Below are positions 19,909 to 29,701 of a stretch of DNA of 64,000 nucleotides, one piece after another; positions within the stretch are counted from its first letter, which is position 1; each line of letters starts with the position of its first letter. This DNA is from Hyaloraphidium curvatum (lineage: Eukaryota; Monoblepharomycota; Hyaloraphidiomycetes; Hyaloraphidiales; Hyaloraphidiaceae). A program made the position numbers and the translations under genes. The DNA lies in the NCBI GenBank assembly GCA_025558095.1, contig JAIVFI010000027.1, positions 544,177-608,176 of the forward strand, given 5' to 3'. The notes beneath the pieces were generated by a model. The model did not search any database. It was given only the letters and a program-made list of their open reading frames with translations, and was not told where the DNA came from.

Positions 19909-21246
19909 CTACTCGTCGTTCTCCTCCTCTTCCCCTTCCTCCGACTCCGGGTCCTCCTCCCAGCACAACGCTTCCCACGTCGCCAGCGCGATCCTCTCCA
20001 CCAGCTCCTCCGGCATCCCCCGCAGGCTCCTCCGCTCGATCCACCTCGCCCAGCACCTAGCGTCCCTGACGTCGGCCGCGAACCCTTCATACTTCTCGCA
20101 CGCGCCGTGGCCGAGCACCGCCGCGCGGAGGAAAGGGTCCGCGGTGTCGGCGCCGTGGTGGAGCAGCAGGCGGACCACGCCCCGCAGGCCGGGGGCGGCC
20201 GCGATGTCCGAGGTGCCGGCGGCGAGGGCGACCGCGGAGGCGAGATGCGAGGCGGAGGGGGGATGCCCGAGGCGGGAGAGGACGAGGTGCAGGGAGCGGA
20301 AGATGCAGGGGCGTTGCACGGTGTCGGCGTCGTCGAGCTGGTCGGGCCAGAGGAGGAGCGCGTCGACGAGGGTGGGGCGGGGGTCGAGGTAGCCCCGGGA
20401 AAAGGAGGCGGAGAAGAAGAGGGGGCTCTTGAAGAGGCAGAGGGCCGCGGGGAGATGCTTGAGGGCGAAATCTCGCCGGCCTGGTGCGTCATCGGCCGCG
20501 GAGTCCACGATGGCGAAAAAGAGCTCGGCCGCGTTGGCAGGGTCGTAGCCCCCGTACTCGTCGAAGTTCGAGGTCAGCTCATCCATGAACTCCGACGCAG
20601 TGTCCGGCGCGGGGCCGAGTCCCATCTCTGCCGCCAAAGGGCGGCATCGAGCCGGGCAGGCAAGGAAGTGTGGGATCCGGCCGGGCAGCCCGAGGTCGAG
20701 CTGCACGGGTTGCGGGAATCCGGGGACCATGTGCAGCAGCCTGCCTACGAGGGGATATGTCCAGGGCATGTCCTCAAAAGTCCGCGCCGCCGGCCCTTCG
20801 TTGGCGTCGAACAGCATGTCGAGCAGCACGGACGGGTTGCGGCCGAGCAGCTCCACCAGCGCGCCCCGGTTCAAGTCGCTCTCCAGCAGCCAGCGCAGGC
20901 TGCGCTCCGATTGCCCGTGGAAGAACTGGGGGATCATCTCCTCCACGTCCTGGAAGGGGCCGAACTTTGCGCGGCTCCACTTCAGGAACTCGAGCGAGTC
21001 GTAGTAGGCCGCGAGCACCTCGGCCTTGCGGGTGTAGGCCCCGCTGCTCCGCTCCTTTCGTACCTCCTCCCGCGTGAGGAATCCGGGGGAGAGCGCGGCG
21101 AGGCGGTCCAGCCGCTCGGGCTCGTTGAGCACCGCGGCGGCGAGGACGGGGTCGTGCGGCGGCCGGAAGAGGATCTCGGCCGCGGCGTCGGACGCCATCA
21201 GCTTGCCCAGCCGTGCCAACGCGTGCTCCGGCGCGTCGGACGCCAT
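19909..21246 (-). CDS. LVD-family protein, full-length
   Basis: Single exon, 445 aa, the only intact member of a family with relics at 21.9-22.9, 25.7, 36-38 and 48.5-49.1 kb. Conserved blocks in order: DPVLAAAVLNEPERLDRL, SERSLRWLLES, MPWTYPLVGRLLHMVPGF, MGLGPAPDTASEFMDEL, ELFFAIVDSAADDA, YLDPRPTLVDALLL and VRLLLHHGADTADPFLRAAV. Then follows ARWIERRSL and an acidic tail. The HHGAD...PFLRAAV end resembles an ankyrin repeat, and the helical pattern suggests an alpha-solenoid. No enzyme motif, signal peptide or membrane segment was seen. The function is unknown; the repeated expansion and decay suggest a fast-evolving, perhaps lineage-specific, family. A protein-interaction role is only an inference. 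Confidence 0.8.
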   Translation of the reverse strand: MASDAPEHALARLGKLMASDAAAEILFRPPHDPVLAAAVLNEPERLDRLAALSPGFLTREEVRKERSSGAYTRKAEVLAAYYDSLEFLKWSRAKFGPFQDVEEMIPQFFHGQSERSLRWLLESDLNRGALVELLGRNPSVLLDMLFDANEGPAARTFEDMPWTYPLVGRLLHMVPGFPQPVQLDLGLPGRIPHFLACPARCRPLAAEMGLGPAPDTASEFMDELTSNFDEYGGYDPANAAELFFAIVDSAADDAPGRRDFALKHLPAALCLFKSPLFFSASFSRGYLDPRPTLVDALLLWPDQLDDADTVQRPCIFRSLHLVLSRLGHPPSASHLASAVALAAGTSDIAAAPGLRGVVRLLLHHGADTADPFLRAAVLGHGACEKYEGFAADVRDARCWARWIERRSLRGMPEELVERIALATWEALCWEEDPESEEGEEEENDE

Positions 21247-21449
21247 GATGACGCGCTTAAGTGATTGGATGTGTGCTGTGTGTGTGGAGTTGCCTCCACC
21301 TGCTAACCCGAGCCCGACGAGGGTTCCCTCGGTTCACTCGCGCCGGGGAGACACGGAGGGAGGGCCCGGTTGCTAGGTAGCGACCGTGTAGGTCGAGGTG
21401 ATGGGGTCTGGCGTGATGCCAGCGGGGCGGAGTAGAGGTTGTCGCGCGC

Positions 21450-21850
21450 GCCGGCGCGCCCTTCCTGCATTCGGTGGCACGACAACCCCGTGGCGGCCGT
21501 CCTTTTCGACCACTACTTCCGCGACGCCATGGCCAACAACGAAACGATCAACCCTGCCCGGTGGCACGAGGAGCTATGGCAGACCTGCCTGGATCGGGCC
21601 CGCAAGATCTGGTAGCAGGAGGCGGATGCCAAGCTCGCCGCCGCCGCCGCCCCCGCCCCCAAGGCTACGGGGACGCCCAAACCCGAGACCCCCAAGAAGG
21701 AAGGCTGCTACCGCTGCGGCTCCGCCAGCCACTTTGTCAAGAAGTGCCCCGAACCCTGGCCTACCAAGCCCGGGCGCAGCACCTACTCCCCCTACCCCCC
21801 TCGCGGCGGAGGCGGCGGACGGGGCGAGCGGGGGTGGGACGGCGACCGGG
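21450..21850 (+). mobile_element. Gag-like fragment with zinc knuckle
   Basis: One frame encodes FDHYFRDAMANNETINP, RWHEELWQTCLDRARKIW, a TAG stop, then QEADAKLAAA and a CCHC knuckle CYRCGSASHFVKKC followed by a Gly/Arg-rich end. This is the arrangement of a retrotransposon Gag C-terminus. The fragment has an internal stop, lacks pol and abuts the truncated 3' end of the neighbouring LVD-family pseudogene near 21850, so it marks an old insertion or recombination point. Confidence 0.6.
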
Positions 21851-22909
21851 ATTGCCGGCCGCGATTTCGACGGCCGCGGCAACCTGGGCGGCCGACGGAG
21901 GGAGACCGATCCGGCCGAGCACCACGCGGAGCGAGCGGAAACGAAGTGCCCGATCCACCGCGTCGTCTTCATCCTCGTCCTCCGGCGGGATGGGAGCCAC
22001 GAGCAGGGCATCGACGAGGCCGGGGCGGGGATCCAGCAGGCCTTCCGCGAAGGCGACCTCGAAGAAGGTGGGGTGAATGAGCTTGCCGATGAGCTCGGGA
22101 AAGAGATTGGAGAACAAAGACCGCCTCGCTTGCGGATCCTCGGCGGCTGCGCGGATGACGGCCGGGAATAGCCTAGGTGCGTGGCCACGTTCCATGTGGT
22201 CGTAGTAGTCGAAATCATCCTTCAAGCGATCCACGAAAAGGGCCGCATTGTTCAGGGTGGGTCCCAATCCCATATCTACGGCTACCGATCGCAGCAGCTC
22301 GGAGCGGGTGAAAAAGTGCGGCGTCCAGTGCAGACCCAGGTCGGCGGGCCGGGGGAATCCGGGAATGCCGGCGAGCAGCTCCTTCACGGCTGGATAAACC
22401 CAAGGCATGGTGCGCAGGAGACTCCGCTCGCTGTAGTCCCCGAAAAGGGGACGGAGCGTCATACCCGCCCTCCCTGCCACCCCTCACATCTCCTGCGCCA
22501 GAAGAATGGCTCGGATCTCCGGAGCCTGCAGCATCCAGCGCACGACGCGCTCCGAACGATGGTTCAGCGTGTGGAAGACAGCAAGGACCACCGGATCATC
22601 GAAGGCCCCAAAGGTCGCGAAGCTCCACTCCAAGAACTCCTTGTCGACCTGGGCAACGAGCTCATCGGCCGCGAAAGCTTGCGTCCCGCTCAGCTTCCGC
22701 AGCTTCCGCACATCCGCGGGCTTGAACACGTCCGGCGCGATCCGCATCAGGCCTGCGAGCCTCTCGGGTTCGTTGAGCAGGGCCGCGGCCAGGACGGGGT
22801 CCTGCGGGTCCTTCGAAAGGACGACCATCGCCAGCGAATGCCCCTTCAACCTCTGCAGACGGGCCGCAGGGGCGTCTTTCCCCGGGAAGTCTCCGGCCTC
22901 CGCCGCCAT
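21851..22909 (-). pseudogene. LVD-family pseudogene, stop and 3' truncation
   Basis: Starts at MAAEAGDFPGKDAPAARLQ (ATG at 22909) and follows the family through DPVLAAALLNEPERLAGL and SERVVRWMLQAPEIRAILL. An in-frame TGA at 22484-22486 interrupts it, after which the same frame continues with MPWVYPAVKELLAGIPGF, VAVDMGLGPTLNNAALFV and LLDPRPGLVDALLVAP to VEIAAGN. There it is cut off by the Gag-like fragment, so the ankyrin-like C-terminus is missing. It lies in tandem with the intact member at 19.9-21.2 kb, on the same strand. Confidence 0.8.
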
Positions 22910-23088
22910 CGCGGACCAGGAGGAGCCAAGTGGTCCGAGGTTGACCGATGAATCGGCGCGTCTCGCTTGCCGGAAGCCTCCACCAACCGTAACCCTCGAG
23001 GTGCCCAATGAGATGAGAACACGCGGATAAATCTGCAAGGCGAAGAGGCTTCATTTTCGTCCGCAGATACAGCTGCCGATCCCGCGCC

Positions 23089-24946
23089 TCAGGAGTACAT
23101 GCAGAGCGCGCACCGCATCGTGCCGTCGTCGCACGGGCTCGACCAACAGTTGGGCGCCGCGGCGCAGCCGTACTCGTTCCGCATCCACTCAAGCATCTCC
23201 CAGAGGTAGTACGACTGCGCCGATGGCGGGGTTAGCACGTGCGTCCCGTCCGGAGCGTGGGCAACGCACCTTGAGGTAGGCAATGGAGTAGCTCGGTTGG
23301 TACTTCCCGCCCGCCCTGAACATCCACGAGTTGGCCACCGCGCCGTCGGCCAGCACCGCGTCGGACGCGCCCAGCCCCCGCCCGTTGCCCACGTCGAAGC
23401 AGTACCGCCCGAACGTCCCCGCCGACAGCCATCCCTCCACGATCTCGATGTCGTCGGGGCGGCGGCCGACGTTCTTGCACGTGAGGGTGAAGTTGCCCGT
23501 CCCGAGGAGCTTGTCGTAGTACACCTGGTCGATCAGCAGGAGCTCCGCCGGGGGGACGATGTCCTGGAACCCCGTGAACTCGGCCGAGTAGGGGTCGTCC
23601 CCGTGGGAAAGGTACTGCCCCGTGTATGGAAAGAAGGGGAGCGTGTGCAGGCAGGTGCCGTGCTCGTCGTAGTGCGAGACCACGGGGACGTTGAGCTCGC
23701 GGAGGATCTGCATGAGGAAGGAGGTGGTGCCGATGCAGCCGTAGGTCCAGGAGAGGAGGGAGTCCTTCATCCAGGACATCTGGGGATCGGTGTTGTAGGT
23801 GCCCGTGATGTACTGGCCGGCGGAGGCGGTGCGTGGGCCCCAGTAGTACCGCGCGTTCTGCCACTCCATCCCGCCCGCGATGTGGGCCATGTGGTACCGC
23901 CCCCAGTCGATGACCGCCGCAATCGCCCCGCTCATTGCGTGCTTCGGGTTGGACCACCGCGCCTTGGCGGCATCCACGGAGCCGACCGTCCTGAGGAACG
24001 CCCATGCGACCCGCGGCCACGTCGGCGTCACCGAGGGGTATTCCTTCTCGCCCACCCAGAAGCCCTTGGGCCCGGCGCCCTGCTCCTGCCGCCCGTAGCC
24101 GACGAACTGGGTCGCGTCCAGCACCATCCTCATCTGGTACTCGGGCATCCCCCTCAGCGTCCACGGCACGAGCCCCTTGATCTCGACCGCGAGGGAGTGG
24201 GCGGCGTGCTGGGTGTACCACTCGAACGCCTGGTTGGGGAGGTCCCACAGCGTTGTGGCGAGCACGCCGACGTTGGGGTCGGCCAGGTTGCCGCCGACGG
24301 TCATGTTTATCCGCCGCGGGGTGCCGCCGGAGGACGGGGAGAGGTCGACCCAGGCGGCGGCGAAGCGGGCGCGCAGCTGCGCGGCGCGGGCGGCGGTCCA
24401 CCCGTCGACCGAAGGGGAGCGGCCGTAGTACCGGGCCTTGGTCGCGATGCCGGTGCCGGTGGGGAAGGGGAACGCCAGGGCCTTCTTGATTTTCGGGTGC
24501 GCGGCGAGCCAGCAGTCGAGGAGGCCGGGGTTCGCCTTGGGGTCCGCTGGGAGGCACGCCGGCGGCACGTAGCCCGGCACAGACTCGGTCCCGCGCCGCT
24601 GGAGCCCCCGTGCTTTCCTGGTCGCCCCCACGAGGGACTTGGTCCGCGTCGTGCGCGATGTGGTGGCCGTCGAGCGCGGGATCTTCCGCACGACCAACCA
24701 CGGCAGCGTCTTCGGCGAAAGGGGCGGCAGCCGCCTCAGCCCGGCGGGCAGCGGCACGTTCGCGAGGCGGTCGCCGCCGGCGCGCCCGGTGTCCTTGTGG
24801 GCATAGGCTCTCTGGAGGCCAGCGAACTGCTCCGGGGTGAGGAAGGAGGGGCGGCCGACTGCGGCTGCGGCGCGGCCCGCGGCGGCGAGGAGGATAAACC
24901 CGGGCAGCAGCGCCGCAAGAGAGGCCACCGAGATTGTCGAAGGCAT
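23089..24946 (-). CDS. Secreted transglutaminase-like protein
   Basis: Two exons: 24946-23270 and 23214-23089, with a 55-nt intron (donor GTGCGTTGCC, branch GCTAAC, acceptor CGCAG), giving 600 aa. The chosen start, MPSTISVASLAALLPGF, gives a good signal peptide; upstream in-frame ATGs add a non-hydrophobic leader. The C-terminal half has a papain-like transglutaminase signature: Cys404 in YGCIGTTSFLMQILRELNV, His434 in GTCLHTLPF and Asp450/451 in SHGDDPY. Such domains act as proteases or cross-linking or deaminating enzymes. The second exon adds a Cys-rich end (APNCWSSPCDDG, RCALCMYS). It is probably exported. Substrate unknown; the superfamily call is from the C-H-D spacing and local context only. 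Confidence 0.65.
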
Positions 24947-25669
24947 TTCCGCTCTTCCGTGCCGCGATTCGGTAGGCATTCGCGGGTCCGGGAGCGGGTG
25001 ATTTTGAACGAGGCGGAAGATCCCCAGCGGGACGCCCGCAGCGGGTCCAGAGCACGTTTCTCCCGACGCTGTGCAGCCGGCGCCACAGACGGCCGACCGA
25101 ATCAGGAGAGGGAGGACATCGGTTGAATCGGCCGCCGCGAGATGCCATGAGATACAAGCGTGCACCTTGCGCAAGCGGGCCCGCTTGCGCTGTCGGGCAT
25201 TGCCATAGCATCGCAGCACGGACCGCCTCCGCTCCGACTTCATAGGGTGAAGATGGTCGCACAAGGCGATCATCTGGGCAAAGCGCGATAACTTTGTTCG
25301 ACGACGAGAATCCTAACATGATCGCGATGATCGAGGCGGCGTTCGCCGCCAAGCCTCCCCCACGCGACCAGCATGACTTGTCTCGTTGGCTCTCCGTGCC
25401 TCGAAGTCCCGCGATGCACGGCCCGACGTTCTGCGGCAGTCACCCCTCGCCGTGCTCACCCTTCCCGCGGTGAGGACTTCGCCGGAACACGGCTTGATCA
25501 GCATGATCCTGAGGTGTCCCGTTCCCCTCCTCGATGGGACGAACGAGGCATGGCTTCGTGTCGGCCCTTGCACGCCGTTCAGTCAGGCCTCGGAGAACGC
25601 CGGCGCTCCGGGTTTCTTGGCCTGGCCACTGCGATCACCTTCGCCGCGGCTGTGTATGGTTGCATCACC
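24947..25669. other. Intergenic region
   Basis: 723 bases between the transglutaminase-like gene and the next LVD relic. It contains the promoter of the minus-strand gene. Short overlapping ORFs are present but show no motif. Confidence 0.4.
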
Positions 25670-25866
25670 GTGTGGATCTCGCCGCCCTCTATGTGCGCAG
25701 AGTGGTGCTCGTACGCAACTCCGACGTTCCCTACCCGGGCTTCAGCGCCGATATCGAGTCGGTCCGGTACTGGAACCGCTGGATCAACCACGGCTACATC
25801 GGCGGCCTTCCGAAGGATTTCGGGGCATGGTGGCGCGGACGGTATGGGATGTGCTGGGACGAGTGA
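25670..25866 (+). pseudogene. LVD-family relic (C-terminus only)
   Basis: A short plus-strand reading contains YPGFSADIESVRYWNRWI, then NHGYIGGLPKDF and a stop after GMCWDE. This matches the C-terminal block of the intact family member (EGFAADVRDARCWARWI, RRSLRGMPEEL, ALCWEED). No upstream family sequence was recognised, so this is an isolated remnant. Confidence 0.65.
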
Positions 25867-26078
25867 CATCTTGGTTTGGAGGAGCGACGCCGCGGAGCGG
25901 GGCAAGATTGCTTGGACATCAGTGTTGCAGAACCCAAAAGGCGAAAACGTCCCGAAATTGGCCCCTCCAAGTGCTCCAGAAGCGCGTCCGCAAAGCAGCA
26001 AGCCTCCACGCTCCAGCCCTCGGCTGAGCCCGGCATCCCAAAAAGCCTCTCCTACCAAGCTGCCAGCTCCCCGAGTCC

Positions 26079-26682
26079 TCAGGATGGCCCCACGCGTCCC
26101 GAAGGCTTCGAGCTCCGGTTCATGTAGACGACGAACAGCTGGGCGAGCGTTTGGGAGATCAAAATCCCGAGCTGGCTCCCTCGCGGCCTGCAAAGACCCA
26201 CGGCGACGATCATCCCAAACCCAATGACGCCGTATCTGATCCTCGACGAGGCCACGACGGGGAACGGAACGGCAGCGGGAGTTGCGCCGCGTCAGCCCGC
26301 GCATCTCCCACGGAACGCGTCCGCAGCGCCACGCACCCGATGCTGAACGCCCTCCTGCTCCCCGAATCGATCTCTTTCTTTATCTTGTCGAGCTGCATGC
26401 CCGTCAGACCTCTTATCGCGCTCCCGGCTGGAAGGACGGGGGCGGGCGCACCTCCTCCTTGCTCAGCTTGAGCATCGGGTCCCTGTCGGCGGAGTACTGC
26501 CACGAGTCGGACTGCTTCTGCTCGTCGTAGAGCGGTTTTTCCTTCCCGGGGGTCGGTTTCGGGTCGGCGAGGCGGGAGGGGGTGGCGGAGAAGGCGCGCG
26601 CGCGGAGGGAGCGCGGCGCGGTGGGGGGCGCGGGCTGCGGGAGGCGGAGGGAGGGAGAAATGGAGATGGCGTGCCGGAGCAT
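26079..26682 (-). CDS. Small mitochondrial membrane protein
   Basis: Three exons: 26682-26452, 26392-26337 and 26235-26079, with introns of 59 and 101 nt; phases agree and give 147 aa. The N-terminus MLRHAISISPSLRLPQPAPP and following RSLRARAFSATPSR is Arg/Ser-rich without acids, a typical mitochondrial presequence. The body has a charged helix (LDKIKKEIDSGSRRAF), a hydrophobic segment (GYGVIGFGMIVAVGL) and a second one (QLGILISQTLAQLFVVYM) before a basic end. An inner-membrane protein with two segments is likely. No family was recognised. Confidence 0.6.
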
Positions 26683-26911
26683 CGGGACGCGGTGCGAGGG
26701 GATTGGCGGTCCGAAATGGGGAGGCGAACGAGTCACGCCCGGGCCCTGGGGGGCGCCGAAACTCTGGCGACGCGATCGACGATCTGTCTGCGCGGGAGAC
26801 TTCCAGGCCTGGGAACGCGTACGATCACATACGAAACACTTGCACCGACACGAGAGAAGCCGCCGATCCGCCCCGGCCGGCGCCGATCCGCCCCGGCCGG
26901 CACCGCCCCGC

Positions 26912-28116
26912 CTAGAGCTTGCTCGCCGCCTCCCTCCTCCCCGGCCCCACCTGCGCGCTCGTCCCCTCCCCGATCCCCATCCCCGGGTTGACCCCCGCCT
27001 GCTCCTTCCAGCTCCTCGGCCGCCTCCCCAGCGCCATCTCCGGGGCCAGGCAGTCCGTCCCGTAGGGCATTTCGTGGAGCAGGCCCTCCGAGGGGTCGGG
27101 GAGTTCGAAGGGGGGGAGGTGCCGTTCGGTCGGCGGGGAGAAGTAGCCGAGGGAACGGTCGACGAGGCCGTAGCCGACGAGTTCCTGGACCGCGGGGGGG
27201 AGTGTGCGGGCGATGTCGGGGGGCACTGTGGGCGGCAGGAGGGTCGTCATGCTCCGGCCAGGCTCCGGTCCGGCACGCTCGAAGTTCCCACCGGAAAGGT
27301 ACTGGTTCTCCTCGCTCCTCAGCCACCCCAAGCTGAACGACACGTGCATCCCCAAGCGCCACTGGTCCTCGGTCGTGTTGGCCCCGCCGCCGTGGATCGT
27401 CGACCCGAGGTACATGACGCAGGAGCCCTTGGGCATGGCGGCGTACCGCACGTCGCGGCCCTCGGGGTCGGGGATGAAGTCGAGGAGGGGGCGACGGTGC
27501 GACCGGGGGATGACGGCCGTGGCGCCGTTTTCCTTGCTGTCGCGAAGGGGGCGCGAATGAATCGGAGGCCGCCGCAGGCGAGGATGGCACCCACGTGAAG
27601 TCGCTCAAAGCCCACAACGTAGCCACCATGGGCTCTATCGATTCGGGGAGCCATTTGTTCCACGCGTTTCTGTCGCGGTGCAGCACCTGCGCAGGCGACT
27701 TGGGCTGGCGACACCCTGTTCAGCTTCCGACCCTGTTTCCCGCGCCCCGCGAAACGCACCCCGATCTTGATGACCTGCGTGTCGTGCAGCGCGTACCGCT
27801 TACAGTTGGGCAGCAGGTGCTCGTCCGCGGCGCCCAGCAGCACCTTGTTGACCAGCACGGAGCGGTTGAATGCCGGCGACCGCGCGGCGAGCGCCCCGCA
27901 CCGCACGGTGTTCCGCCCCGCGAACGCGTCGCCGCCACGCGATGCCCGCGCAATGTGCGGCGCCATCTCGGCGGCGATGGCGTCGGCGTCCTCGGGCGCT
28001 ATCGCGTGCTCGACAATCACGCAGCCGTCGTCGCGCAGCGCGGCAAGCACGGCGGACAGCGGCGCCGTGCGGCCGTCGAGCCGCTGCACGTCGGGGAACG
28101 AGGGCTGAGAGGACAT
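26912..28116 (-). CDS. Phytanoyl-CoA dioxygenase-like oxygenase
   Basis: Three exons: 28116-27760, 27686-27595 and 27536-26912, with introns of 73 and 58 nt; the frame is continuous for 357 aa. It matches the PhyH family of Fe(II)/2-oxoglutarate oxygenases. The metal-binding HxD is LHRD (H122, D124), and the distal His is in GSTIHGGGANTTED (H198), followed by SFSLGWLRSEENQYLS. DGCVIVEHAIAPEDADAI at the N-terminus is also typical. Members hydroxylate phytanoyl-CoA or secondary metabolites; the substrate here cannot be read. No obvious targeting signal. The intron model is needed to bring the HxD motif into frame and is well supported by phase. Confidence 0.8.
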
Positions 28117-28290
28117 GGCGGAGGGCAGGGAAAGCGCCGGAGGCAGCCGGAGGGATCGGAAAGGGGCGTATCTGGGAGACGCGGGGCGGAGTGCTGCGCA
28201 ACGCCACCCACCCCGACCCCTTAGCGCACTGCGCGACAGCATGGCAAGCGCAAACGACGGATCACGCTTTGATATTCAAGTTCAGATCAG

Positions 28291-29506
28291 CTAACCCCAC
28301 GGGCAGTTGACGCCGTCCGGGCTCCAGTACGTCAGGATCGCGATGCCCGCGTTGCCGCCGACCACGGGGATGGTGTCGTCGTTCTTGTGCGATCCGGCCC
28401 CACCCTTGCCCGCCAGCGGCGGCGGGTCGCCGTTCCCAGGCGAGTCCCCCAGATCCTTGGACCCGAGCCCCGGGATCGAGACGGGCGAGTTCGTGGCGGC
28501 CGCGGCCCCCGTGTTCCCCCTGTCCCCGCCCTTGCCGCCCGTGTTGGCCCCCGGCTGCGCGCCGCCGCCGCCGCCCCCGCCGGATCCACCTCCCGAGCCG
28601 CCAGCTCCGACCGCCGGACCGCCGAAGATGCCGTAACCCCCCTGGCTGCCCTTCTTCTCGCCGTTGCCGCCGATCTGCACCGTGCCCGCCGTCCCGTCCC
28701 CGCCCGGCGCCCCCCCGATCCTCGGCCCCGCACTTTCCCCGCCCTGGCCGCCCGAGTCGTTGCTGCCGCCGCCTCCGCCCCCGCCGTAGCCTCCACTGCC
28801 CCCGGCGCCCGCGCCGATCGGGCAGCCGGGCTGGCTCGAGGCGCTTTCCGGTTGAGGAGAGCTCGGCGGGGGCTCCTTGCTCGTGCAGCCGACGCTCGCG
28901 GCGCCTCCTCCGCCTCCGACGTTTAGTGTGACCGTGTCCGACTGGCCAAAGCGGATGTTCTGCCGAACGGGGTCGTCGTTGTTACGGCGCGGCACGAGAA
29001 GCGACGAACGCAGGCAACGCACCGTCAGCCTGACAACCTCCCCATCCCACCCGTCGTACCTCGTCGTGTTCACCCCTTTCCAGTAACCCCCGTGTCCCCC
29101 CGCGGCGTACCAGTACGCGTACGTGTTCCCCATCGCCGAGGTCAGGTAGAAGTTGGTGCTCCCGCCGCCGCCCCCGCGGGCGTTGGGCGACGAGCCGCCG
29201 CCCCCGCCGCCGACGAGGGTGACGTTGAAGACGCGCTTCTCGGGCTGGTAGTATTCGGTGACCCAGAGCTGGGTGCGGGATCGGGCGTCAGCGCGTCGGG
29301 TCTGGGAAGGGGAGGGTGCCGCGCGTGCGCACCGTGACGTTCTTTTCCGAGTAGTATGTCTTGGAGCAGAAGAGCGGAGCGGTGGAGTTGGCGTCGTCGC
29401 GCGGTGCGAGGGAGACCGGCGCGGCGGTCGCGATCGTGGCCACGGCGGCGAGGGTCAGCGCCGCGCAGAGGATGAAGATGGCGGGATGGTTTTGCGAAGG
29501 AGTCAT
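28291..29506 (-). CDS. Gly-rich secreted protein
   Basis: Two exons: 29506-29333 and 29268-28291, with a 64-nt intron (donor GTGCGC, branch GCTGACGC, acceptor CCCAG), giving 383 aa. After the N-terminal MTPSQNHPAIF, residues ILCAALTLAAVATIATAA are a signal peptide. The mature protein has LWVTEYYQPEKRVFNVTL followed by long glycine runs interspersed with Ser and Asn. It ends TYWSPDGVNCPWG. Repeated potential N-glycosylation sites (NVT, NTT, NDS) are present. It could be a wall or matrix protein. No enzyme domain was recognised. The start of the reading lies about 200 bases from the neighbouring surface-protein gene, on the same strand. Confidence 0.65.
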
Positions 29507-29701
29507 GATTGGCGTTGGATTGCTGGTTGTCGGTGTGCTCCCCGTCGTTCTTTATACCAGAGCAGCTCGAGAACTTCGCCGGTCGAGCTTTTGGAGAGGG
29601 TTTCGAGAATGGGGCTTGGGCTGTGCACGGGTTTTCGCGCCGCGTGGGACCGAGGTCCCACCCGAGCCTCGATTTCTTTGGGCGTTACCCTTGCTGAACT
29701 A

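Noticed and set aside
22484-22486. Intron removing the TGA in the LVD pseudogene
   Set aside because: No GT-AG pair of suitable phase seen around it, and flanking residues align to the intact member across the stop.
23297-25126. 609-residue plus-strand ORF
   Set aside because: Antisense of the transglutaminase-like gene; composition reflects GC-rich codons and there is no motif.
23232-25352. 706-residue minus-strand ORF in another frame
   Set aside because: Arg/Pro-rich shadow of the transglutaminase-like gene.
28300-28900. Collagen-like protein in the Gly-rich region
   Set aside because: The Gly repeats lack a regular Gly-X-Y period; glycine runs with Ser and Asn fit a structural secreted protein better.
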